From Oleispirillum naphthae (GTDB taxonomy: Bacteria > Pseudomonadota > Alphaproteobacteria > Rhodospirillales > Rhodospirillaceae), in contig JAQAZG010000003.1 in assembly GCA_027864655.1 (NCBI GenBank), forward strand, positions 186,001 through 250,000: a stretch of DNA of 64,000 nucleotides, in the 5' to 3' direction. The translations under genes and the position numbers were made by a program. Each line of letters opens with the position of its first letter. The stretch's first letter is position 1. This document shows, piece after piece, positions 50,703-57,619 of this stretch. Below the pieces are notes generated by a model. It was given only the letters and a program-made list of their open reading frames with translations, had not been told where the DNA came from and did no database searches.

Positions 50703-53227
50703 GCGGCTTTCCCCTCTTCCGCCTCGCCTTGCGCGACTTGAAGGGCGGCTTCGCCAACGGCTTTTCCGGCTTCCGCGTGCTGCTCGCCGGGCTCGCCCTC
50801 GGCGTCGCCGCGGTGGCCGCCGCGGGGTCCGTGGTCTCCTCGGTGGAGGCGGGGCTGGCGCGCGACGCGCGTGTCCTCCTCGGCGGCGATGTCGAGGCCT
50901 CCCGCCTCTACCGCCCGCCGGATGCGGCGGAGCGCGCCGCGCTGGAGAGACTGGGCCGGGTTTCCGAAATCGCCGAGGCGCGGGTGATGGCGCGCCGCCC
51001 CGACGGCACCGGCCGCGCCCTGCTCACCGAGCTCAAGGCGGTGGACCGGGCCTATCCGCTGGCGGGGGCGCTGCGCCTCGACCCGCCGCTGCCGCCCGCC
51101 CGCGCGTTTGCGGCGGATGAGGGCGGCGAACCCGGCGTCGCGGTGGCGCAGGGGCTGCTCGCCCGCCTCGGCCTCGCGGTGGGGGATTCCGTGCGCATCG
51201 GCAATGCCGATTTCCGCATCCGCGCGCGCATTCTCGCGGAGCCGGATTCGGCGTCGCGGATGTTCAGCCTGGGGCCGCGGGCGATCACCGATTTCGCCGG
51301 GTTGCAGGCGACCGGCCTGGTGCAGCCGGGCAGCCTGATCACCTATGCCGCACGTCTTGCCGCGCCGGGCCTTGCCGCCGCGGCGGTGCAGGCGGCGCTG
51401 CCCGACCAGGCGTGGCGGGTGCGCGGCCTGGACAATGCCGCGCCGGGGACGCGGCGCTTCCTCGACACCATCGCCCGCTTCCTCGCCTGGGCCGGGCTTT
51501 CCGCGCTGCTGGTCGGCGGCGTCGGCGTGGCGAGCGCGGTCTCCGCGGTGCTGGACGCGCGCCGCCCGGTGCTGGCGGTGCTGAAGTCCCAGGGCGCGAC
51601 CAACCGCCAGATCGTCGCGTTGCACGCCATCGTCATCGGCGCGGTGGCGGCGGTGGGGATTCTTGCGGGCCTCGTCATCGGCGCGGCGGCGCCGTGGCCG
51701 GTGGCGGCGCTGATCGGCCAGGGCGGCATGCTGCCCGCCGCGCCGCTGCCCGCGCTCTACCCCCTGCCGCTCGCCCGCGCCGCCGCCTTCGGCGCGCTCA
51801 CCGCCGCGCTGTTCGCCTGGCTGCCGCTCCTGCGCGCCCGCGAGGTGCCCGCCGCCGCGCTGTTCCAGGATGTTTCCGGCGAGCGCGCCTCCCCGATCTC
51901 CCCCGCCGCGTGGGCGGTGCTGGCGGCGCTGCTCGCCGCACTGCTGGCGCTTGCCGCCGCCTCCGGCGACCGGCCGGAACTCGGCCTCGGCTTCGCCGCC
52001 GGGGCCGCCGCGGTGCTCGGCCTGCTGCGCCTCGCCGCCGCGGGCATCTCCGCCGCCGCGGCGCGCTGTCATGGGGCCGCTACCGGCGTTCTGGGCCGCC
52101 TCGCGCTCGCCAACCTGGCGCGGCGGCGCGGGCCGCTCGCGCCGATGATGACCGCGCTCGGCCTCGGCGCGACGGTGCTGGTGACGCTGACCCAGGTGCA
52201 GGGCAACGTCTCCGCCCAGGTCGGCAGCGAACGCGGCGACGACCGCCCGAGCTATTTCTTCATCGACATCCAGCCGGACCAGGCAAGCCGCTTCGCCGAG
52301 ATCGTCGCCGCCATCCCCGGCGCGGCGATGGAGGACAGCGCGCCGATGGTGCGCGGCCGCGTCGTCGCCCTCAAGGGCCGCGCCGCGGACCCGAACGCGG
52401 TGGACCCGGCGGTGCGCTGGGTGCTCGCCGGGGACCGCGGCTTCACCGCCGCGGCCCGTCCGCCGCGCGGCGCGGACATCGTGGCCGGAAGCTGGTGGCA
52501 GGGCGCGCCCGGCAAGCCCCAGGTCTCGGTGGAGAAGGGCGTGGCGGACGGCCTCGGCCTTTCCATCGGCGATAGCGTCACCGTCAATATCCTCGGGCGC
52601 GAGATCACCGCCACCGTCGCCAGCCTGCGCGCGGTGCGCTGGACCTCTCTGTCGATGAATTTCGCCTTCGTCTTCTCCCCCGGCGTGATCGACGCCGCGC
52701 CGCACACCCGCATCGCCACGGTCAAGGCGCCGCCGGAGGGCGAACTGCCGCTGGAGCGCGCCGTCGCCGCGGCGCTGCCCAACGTCTCGGCGATTCGCGT
52801 CGCCGACGTGCTGGAACGGGTGCAGGGCCTCTCCGACGTCGGCGCGCGCGCCGTGCTCGCGGTCACCGGCGTCACCGTGCTCGCCGGGCTGCTGGTGCTC
52901 GGCGGCGCGGTCTCCGCAGGCCTGCGCGAGCGCCTCGACCAGGCGGTGGTGCTCAAGGTGCTGGGGGCGCGGCGGCGCGAGCTGATGCGCGTCACCGCCT
53001 GGGAGTTCCTCGGCATCGGCGCGATCACCGGGGCCTTCGCCATCGCCGCGGGCAGCGCCGCCGCCTGGGCGGTGGTGCGCCTGGCGCTGCGCCTGGAATG
53101 GACCTTCCGCCCCGGCGCGGCCATCCTCGTCGCCGCGCTCGCCGCCGCCGCGGGCCTGGCCACCGGCGGGCTGATCGCCGGGCGGGTGCTGGCGGCGCGT
53201 CCGGCGCGGCGGTTGCGGCATTTGTGA
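50699..53227 (+). CDS. ybbP: YbbP-type ABC transporter permease (FtsX/LolC fold)
   Basis: The 842-residue protein has the MacB-fold duplication: a first helix near residue 25, a large periplasmic domain (about 45-250), and three FtsX-type helices (about 260-370). A second set follows with another periplasmic domain (about 520-690) and the last helices to the end. VLDARRPVLAVLKSQGATNRQIV and VVLKVLGARRRELMRVTAWEFLG are the two FtsX repeats. It starts with GTG at 50699, overlapping the ybbA stop as GTGA. It should act as the membrane part of a periplasmic lipid or lipoprotein-type transporter. Confidence 0.92.
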   Translation: MSGFPLFRLALRDLKGGFANGFSGFRVLLAGLALGVAAVAAAGSVVSSVEAGLARDARVLLGGDVEASRLYRPPDAAERAALERLGRVSEIAEARVMARRPDGTGRALLTELKAVDRAYPLAGALRLDPPLPPARAFAADEGGEPGVAVAQGLLARLGLAVGDSVRIGNADFRIRARILAEPDSASRMFSLGPRAITDFAGLQATGLVQPGSLITYAARLAAPGLAAAAVQAALPDQAWRVRGLDNAAPGTRRFLDTIARFLAWAGLSALLVGGVGVASAVSAVLDARRPVLAVLKSQGATNRQIVALHAIVIGAVAAVGILAGLVIGAAAPWPVAALIGQGGMLPAAPLPALYPLPLARAAAFGALTAALFAWLPLLRAREVPAAALFQDVSGERASPISPAAWAVLAALLAALLALAAASGDRPELGLGFAAGAAAVLGLLRLAAAGISAAAARCHGAATGVLGRLALANLARRRGPLAPMMTALGLGATVLVTLTQVQGNVSAQVGSERGDDRPSYFFIDIQPDQASRFAEIVAAIPGAAMEDSAPMVRGRVVALKGRAADPNAVDPAVRWVLAGDRGFTAAARPPRGADIVAGSWWQGAPGKPQVSVEKGVADGLGLSIGDSVTVNILGREITATVASLRAVRWTSLSMNFAFVFSPGVIDAAPHTRIATVKAPPEGELPLERAVAAALPNVSAIRVADVLERVQGLSDVGARAVLAVTGVTVLAGLLVLGGAVSAGLRERLDQAVVLKVLGARRRELMRVTAWEFLGIGAITGAFAIAAGSAAAWAVVRLALRLEWTFRPGAAILVAALAAAAGLATGGLIAGRVLAARPARRLRHL

Positions 53228-53236
53228 ATCCCGCGG

Positions 53237-53264
53237 TTGCGTTCGGTTTTGCGCGTGGCATACT
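53237..53264 (+). promoter_or_regulatory. Candidate promoter of the BAX-inhibitor-like gene
   Basis: TTGCGT (53237-53242), 16 nt, CATACT (53259-53264), about 75 nt upstream of the ATG. Confidence 0.4.
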
Positions 53265-53338
53265 TGCGCGGTCCGAGGCGTCACCACATGTTTTGCCCAT
53301 GGTGGGCGTGGACCGCCCCTTTGCACGAGAGGACGACG

Positions 53339-54088
53339 ATGACGATGTATACCGACCCGCGTTCTGCGACGATGGGCCGTAGTGCGGCTGCGGAAGCCGT
53401 CGATCAGGGCCTGCGCAGCTATATGCTGAAGGTCTACAACTACATGGCCTCCGCCCTGGCCGTCACCGGCCTGGTCGCCTGGGTTGTCGCGCACACCCCG
53501 GCGCTGCTCAACATGCTGTACACGGTGACCCCGCGCGGCGTCCAGCCGAGCATGCTCGGCTACGTCGTGATGTTCGCGCCTCTGGGCCTGGTGTTCTTCC
53601 TCGGCATGAAGATCCAGACGATGCCGGTGCGCACCGCACAGACGGTGTTCTGGGTTTACGCCGGTCTGGTCGGCGCGTCGCTCGCCTATATCTTCCTGCT
53701 CTATACCGGCGCCTCGATCACCCGGGTGTTCTTCATCACCGGCGCGGCGTTCGCGGGGTTGAGCCTCTACGGCTACACCACCAAACGCAACCTCACCGGC
53801 ATGGGCTCGTTCCTGATCATGGGCCTGATCGGCGGCCTGGTCGCCATGGTGGTCAACATGTTCCTGCACAGCACGGCGCTGGACCTCGCGCTCTCCGCGA
53901 TGTTCCTGCTGATCTTCGCCGGGCTGACCGCCTACGATACGCAGAAGATCAAGTCGATGTACTTCATGGCCGGCCACGACGCCGCGATCGCCGAAAAAAC
54001 CGCGATCATGGGCGCGCTGTCGCTCTACCTCGACTTCATCAACATGTTCCTCATCATGCTGCGCTTCATGGGCAACCGGAACCAGTAA
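53339..54088 (+). CDS. BAX inhibitor-1/YccA-family membrane protein (YbhL-like)
   Basis: The 249-residue protein has about seven membrane helices and the family traits: YMLKVYNYMASALAVTGLVAW at the start, GYTTKRNLTGMGSFLIMGLIGG in the middle and GLTAYDTQKIK then ALSLYLDFINMFLIMLRFMG at the end. BI-1/YccA proteins are involved in membrane protein quality control and calcium leak in other organisms. I start at the ATG of MTMYTDPR, with GAGAGGA 6 nt upstream. An in-frame extension upstream covers the promoter area and is not plausible. Confidence 0.92.
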   Translation: MTMYTDPRSATMGRSAAAEAVDQGLRSYMLKVYNYMASALAVTGLVAWVVAHTPALLNMLYTVTPRGVQPSMLGYVVMFAPLGLVFFLGMKIQTMPVRTAQTVFWVYAGLVGASLAYIFLLYTGASITRVFFITGAAFAGLSLYGYTTKRNLTGMGSFLIMGLIGGLVAMVVNMFLHSTALDLALSAMFLLIFAGLTAYDTQKIKSMYFMAGHDAAIAEKTAIMGALSLYLDFINMFLIMLRFMGNRNQ

Positions 54089-54111
54089 GCCCAAGGGCTG
54101 AGGACAACGGA

Positions 54112-54141
54112 AAAAGGGCCGGTCGCCAGACCGGCCCTTTT
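54112..54141. terminator. Intrinsic terminator after the BAX-inhibitor-like gene
   Basis: AAAAGGGCCGGTC (54112-54124), loop GCCA, GACCGGCCCTTTT (54129-54141): a perfect stem with a T-run on the plus strand, 24 nt after the stop codon. The A-run on the left side makes it work in both directions. Confidence 0.9.
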
Positions 54142-54154
54142 CGATTCGGGGGAA

Positions 54155-54315
54155 AGGAAAAACACGCGGGCTCCGCCCGCACCCGCAAGGGGACTCGGAC
54201 CCCTCGACCTCCTAACTTTTGGTTTTTGCGCGCAGCGCCATAGAGCCGTCACGCGGCGAAAAACCAGTTGTGGGGTGCGCGAGGGGACCGAGTCCCCTCG
54301 CAAAGGTTTGGTTTT
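54155..54315. repeat. Composite palindromic intergenic element, copy 11
   Basis: Left arm GCGGGCTCCGCCCGC, AAGGGGACTCGGACCCCT, CTCCTAACTTTTGGTTTTTGCGCGCAGCGC. Short centre CCGTCACGCGGCG. Right arm AAAAACCAGTTGTGGGG, GCGAGGGGAC-CGA-GTCCCCTCGC, AAAGGTTTGGTTTTTT. The right end merges with the cobK stop (TAA, AAAACC on the minus strand). It follows an ordinary terminator, so here the element is not needed for termination of the plus-strand gene. Confidence 0.85.
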
Positions 54316-55074
54316 TTAAATCAGCCTCTTCCCCCGCAGCCAGGCGAGCGCGTCTTCCGCCTGTGCGGTATCGCCGGGTTCGGCGGCGGGGCGGCGGATC
54401 ATCAGCACCGGGATGCCGAGGCCGCGCGCGGCGGCGAGTTTGCCGTAGGTGGCGTTTCCGCCCGCGTGTTTGGTCACCAGCACGTCGATGGCGTAGTCGC
54501 TCATCAGGGCGCGTTCGGCCTCTTCGGCGAAGGGGCCGCGCGCGGCGAGGGTGCGGTGCGGGCCGTCGAGCAGCGGTTTTTCCGGCGGATCGACGACGCG
54601 CACCAGGCACCAGGTATCCGCCAGGTTGCGGAAGGGTTGGAGTTCGGTGACGCCGACGGTGAGGAAGGCGCGGCGGCCGAGGGCGGGGAGGCGTTGCGCG
54701 GCGTCTTGCGTGGAGTCCGCCTCGACCCAGCGGTCGGCGGGGTGGCGCGGCCATTCCGGGCGGCGGACCTGGAGGCGGGGGACGCCTGCGGCGTCGCAGG
54801 CGGCGCGCGCGTTGGCGGAGATCTGCGCGGCGAAGGGGTGGGTGGCGTCGATCACCGCCTTGATGCGGTTTTCGGTGAGGAAGGCGCGCAGGCCCTCGGC
54901 CCCGCCGAAGCCGCCGATGCGCACCTCGCCCGGCGGCATCTGCGGCGATTTGACCCGTCCGGCGAGGGAGGTGAGGGGGCGGCAGGTCCCGGTGGCGACG
55001 AGGCTTGCGGCGATTGCCGCGGCGTCGGCGGTGCCGCCGAGGATGAGAATGCGCGGCGGCTCACGGTCCGGCAT
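54316..55074 (-). CDS. cobK: precorrin-6A reductase CobK/CbiJ
   Basis: CobK/CbiJ reduces (cobalt-)precorrin-6A at C18-C19 using NADPH. The 252-residue protein has ILILGGTADAAAIAASL at the N-terminus, VIDATHPFAAQISANA and the C-terminal VLVTKHAGGNATYGKLAAARGLGIPVLMIRRP, all family features. It overlaps cbiD by 14 nt and lies downstream of it. With cbiD adjacent it probably works on the cobalt-containing form. Confidence 0.94.
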   Translation of the reverse strand: MPDREPPRILILGGTADAAAIAASLVATGTCRPLTSLAGRVKSPQMPPGEVRIGGFGGAEGLRAFLTENRIKAVIDATHPFAAQISANARAACDAAGVPRLQVRRPEWPRHPADRWVEADSTQDAAQRLPALGRRAFLTVGVTELQPFRNLADTWCLVRVVDPPEKPLLDGPHRTLAARGPFAEEAERALMSDYAIDVLVTKHAGGNATYGKLAAARGLGIPVLMIRRPAAEPGDTAQAEDALAWLRGKRLI

Positions 55075-56143
55075 GGCCCACCACCTCGCCCGAGCGGTCC
55101 ACGATCAGCACGTCCACGGCGGTTTGCGGTTTGAGGATTTGGCGCGCCACGGCGAGGCAGCGCGCCGCCACCGCGTCGGCGAGCGGCAGATTGGCGGCGT
55201 CGGCGAGTTCCAGCACCTGCATCGCGGTGTTGGCGGCGCGCGCCGCGGCGACCACGGCGGGCGCGCCGCCGAGGCGTTCCACCTGCGCCGCCAGCGCGGC
55301 GAAATCGACGCGGGAAGCGCCGGAGTGGACGTTGAGGTGGCCCTCCGCCAGTTTGGCGAACTTGGCGAAGCCGCCCGCGAGGGTGAGGCGCGGCAGCGGG
55401 TGGGCGCGCAGGTATTTGAGCAGGCCGCCGACGAAGTCGCCCATGTCGATGAGGGCGACCTCCGGCAGGCCGTAGAAGCGCTGCGCCGCGCGTTCGGAGG
55501 CATAGCCGGTGGACCCGGCGATATGGGTGAGGCCGTTGGCCGCCGCCACCTGCACCGCGCGGTGCACGGTTTGCACCCAGGCCTCGCAGGAGAACGGCAC
55601 GACCACGCCGGTGGTGCCGAGCACCGAGAGGCCGCCGGTAATTCCGAGGCGGGGGTTGAGGGTCTGCTCGGCGAGTTTTTCCCCGCCGGGGATGGAGACG
55701 GTGACGGTGACGTCGCGCGGGCCGCCGGTTTCGTCCATGGCGCGCAGGACCGCCGCGGCGATGATGCGGCGCGGCCCGGGGTTGATCGCCGCCTCGCCCA
55801 CCGGCACCGGAATCCCCGGCAGGGTGACGGTGCCGACGCCCGCGCCGCCGGTGACGGCGATGCCGCTGCCCGGTTCTCCCGGCGCGACCGTGGCCAGGAC
55901 CTCCGCGCCGTGGGTGACGTCCGGGTCGTCGCCCGCATCCTTGACCACGCCCGCGGTCGCCGCGCCCGCGGCGAGGCTCTTCGTCGCCAGGGCGAAGACG
56001 GGGCGCTCGCCGCGCGGCAGGACGATCTCCACCGCATCGGGGAAGACGCCGGTGGCGAGCGCGCGGTAGGCCGCCGCCGCCGCCGCCGCCGCGCAGGCGC
56101 CGGTGGTCCAGCCGTGTCTCAGGGGCTTGCCGGTTTCCGGCAT
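55061..56143 (-). CDS. cbiD: cobalt-precorrin-5B (C1)-methyltransferase CbiD
   Basis: CbiD adds the C1 methyl group to cobalt-precorrin-5B in the early-cobalt route. The 360-residue protein has HGWTTGACAAAAAAAAYRA near the start and VTGGAGVGTVTLPGIPVP in the first third. PFSCEAWVQTVHRAVQVA and the C-terminal HLNVHSGASRVDF complete the CbiD layout. It replaces CobF of the oxygen-dependent route. No CobG, CobN, CobF or CobZ is in the window. GAGAGG lies 8 nt before the ATG; cobK follows. Confidence 0.94.
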   Translation of the reverse strand: MPETGKPLRHGWTTGACAAAAAAAAYRALATGVFPDAVEIVLPRGERPVFALATKSLAAGAATAGVVKDAGDDPDVTHGAEVLATVAPGEPGSGIAVTGGAGVGTVTLPGIPVPVGEAAINPGPRRIIAAAVLRAMDETGGPRDVTVTVSIPGGEKLAEQTLNPRLGITGGLSVLGTTGVVVPFSCEAWVQTVHRAVQVAAANGLTHIAGSTGYASERAAQRFYGLPEVALIDMGDFVGGLLKYLRAHPLPRLTLAGGFAKFAKLAEGHLNVHSGASRVDFAALAAQVERLGGAPAVVAAARAANTAMQVLELADAANLPLADAVAARCLAVARQILKPQTAVDVLIVDRSGEVVGHAGP

Positions 56144-56200
56144 CGGGCATCCTCTCGCCTCGGGAACCTGTGAAAAGTGTCATACAGGCTGAATGGCCGC

Positions 56201-56231
56201 TTGTCATCGCCGCGCCGCTTGGGCATATATC
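56201..56231 (+). promoter_or_regulatory. Candidate promoter of cobA, close to the start codon
   Basis: TTGTCA (56201-56206), 17-19 nt, CATATA or TATATC (56224-56231). The expected transcription start falls at about 56236-56239, on or just before the cobA ATG, which has no ribosome-binding site. The transcript may be leaderless. Confidence 0.5.
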
Positions 56232-56238
56232 CCCGACC

Positions 56239-57066
56239 ATGATGAAACGCTACGACGCATACACGGTGGAGCTGGAGCCCGGCTGGGTCTGGCTGGTGGG
56301 CGCCGGGCCGGGCGACCCCGGCCTGCTGACCCTGCACGCGCTCTCCGCCCTGGAGCAGGCCGACGTGGTGGTCCACGACGCCCTGGTGGACGAACGCATC
56401 CTCGGCATGGTCCGCCCGGGGGTGGAACTGGTCAACGTCGGCAAGCGCGGCTGGAAGTGCAGCCCGAAGCAGAGCGACATCTGCGAGCTTCTGGTCGAGC
56501 AGGCGCAGCTCGGCAAGCGGGTGGTGCGGCTGAAGGGCGGCGACCCCTTCGTCTTCGGCCGCGGCGGCGAGGAGACCCACGCCCTGGTGGCGGCGGAGAT
56601 TCCCTTCCGCATCGTGCCGGGCATCACCGCGGGCATCGGCGGCCTGGCCTATGCGGGGATTCCGCTGACGACGCGCGACACCAACGACGCCGTGGTGTTC
56701 GTCACCGGCCACGACGAGAGCGGCGGCATGTCGCGCCGCGTGCGCTGGGAGGACCTGGCGCGCACCGTGCCGGTGATCGTCATCTACATGCCGATGAAGT
56801 CGCTGAAGCGCATCGCCGAGCGGATGATCGCGGGCGGGCGCGACCCGGACGAGCACTGCGCCATCGTTTCCCACGCCAGCACGCCGCGCCAGCGGGTGCT
56901 GATTTCCACCCTCGCGCGCTGCGCCGCCGATGCGGCGGCGAGCGATCTGCCCAACCCGGCGCTGTTCGTTCTCGGGCCGGTGGTGGACTTCCGCGTCTGG
57001 GTCAACTGGTTCCCCGGCAACCGTTCGCCGCGGCTTGCGCCGCTCAGCCCCGCCGCCGGGGAATAA
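56239..57066 (+). CDS. cobA: uroporphyrinogen-III C-methyltransferase CobA (SUMT)
   Basis: CobA methylates uroporphyrinogen III twice to precorrin-2, the branch point to cobalamin and siroheme. The 275-residue protein is the single-domain SUMT form: WLVGAGPGDPGLLTLHAL, ADVVVHDALV, GKRGWKCSPKQSDI, VVRLKGGDPFVFGRGGEE and FVTGHDESG. Two adjacent ATG codons (56239, 56242) are possible starts. No Shine-Dalgarno is seen. Divergent from cbiD; the DUF1636 ferredoxin gene lies convergently downstream. Confidence 0.95.
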   Translation: MMKRYDAYTVELEPGWVWLVGAGPGDPGLLTLHALSALEQADVVVHDALVDERILGMVRPGVELVNVGKRGWKCSPKQSDICELLVEQAQLGKRVVRLKGGDPFVFGRGGEETHALVAAEIPFRIVPGITAGIGGLAYAGIPLTTRDTNDAVVFVTGHDESGGMSRRVRWEDLARTVPVIVIYMPMKSLKRIAERMIAGGRDPDEHCAIVSHASTPRQRVLISTLARCAADAAASDLPNPALFVLGPVVDFRVWVNWFPGNRSPRLAPLSPAAGE

Positions 57067-57074
57067 CCCCTTTC

Positions 57075-57491
57075 TCACGCGCAATCGGCGTCGCCGCCCG
57101 CGGCGGCGGGGTCGGCGTCGCCCTGCACCGGGTGCAGGCGCGCCACCAGACCCGCGGCCATTTCCGGCGGGCGGTCGTCGTAGGGGACGTTGCCCTGCGG
57201 GTCGGCGCGGTACTTCTCGGCGAACTCCAGCAGGCTGGGCACCGAGAAGCGCGGGTTGAGGTTGCCGAACACCCAGGAGATCTTGCCCGGCGCGCGGAAG
57301 GCGACGATGCAGGCGGTGCCGCAGGCGCCCATGCAGCGTGTCGGCTCCACCGCGAATTCGTCCTTGTGGGGCCACTTCTCGAATTTTTTGAGCAGATTCT
57401 CGTAAAGCTGCGTGCCGCCGCGCTTGCCGTCTTTCTCTTCCGCGGTCTTGGTGAAGTTGCAGCGGATGCAGACTTGTATGGTATGTGTCAT
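57075..57491 (-). CDS. DUF1636-family ferredoxin-like protein
   Basis: The 138-residue protein has a thioredoxin-like 2Fe-2S ferredoxin layout with CIRCNFTK near the N-terminus and CMGACGTACIVAF in the middle. The cysteines would hold a cluster. The C-terminal tail is acidic and Pro-rich. DUF1636 genes sit near cobalamin genes in many alphaproteobacteria, so a redox role in corrin synthesis is likely but unproven. The gene ends 8 nt from the convergent cobA gene. Start ATG at 57491. Confidence 0.85.
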   Translation of the reverse strand: MTHTIQVCIRCNFTKTAEEKDGKRGGTQLYENLLKKFEKWPHKDEFAVEPTRCMGACGTACIVAFRAPGKISWVFGNLNPRFSVPSLLEFAEKYRADPQGNVPYDDRPPEMAAGLVARLHPVQGDADPAAAGGDADCA

Positions 57492-57619
57492 GGTTGAGCG
57501 ACTCCCCTGACGGCGGCGGCGCGCCGCGTCAGGGACAAGATGGGACGAAGCGCAGCCGCGATCAACCGCCGTTTTGCCGGTCCCGCCGCGCCGTTCGTGG
57601 TTTTTTCGAAGCCGTCGTG

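Noticed and set aside
49442-54094. Very long minus-strand open frame (1580 codons) across ybbAP
   Set aside because: Only its last 211 codons (tesA) are real. The rest is antisense to ybbA, ybbP and the BAX-inhibitor-like gene and is dominated by His, Arg and Gly.
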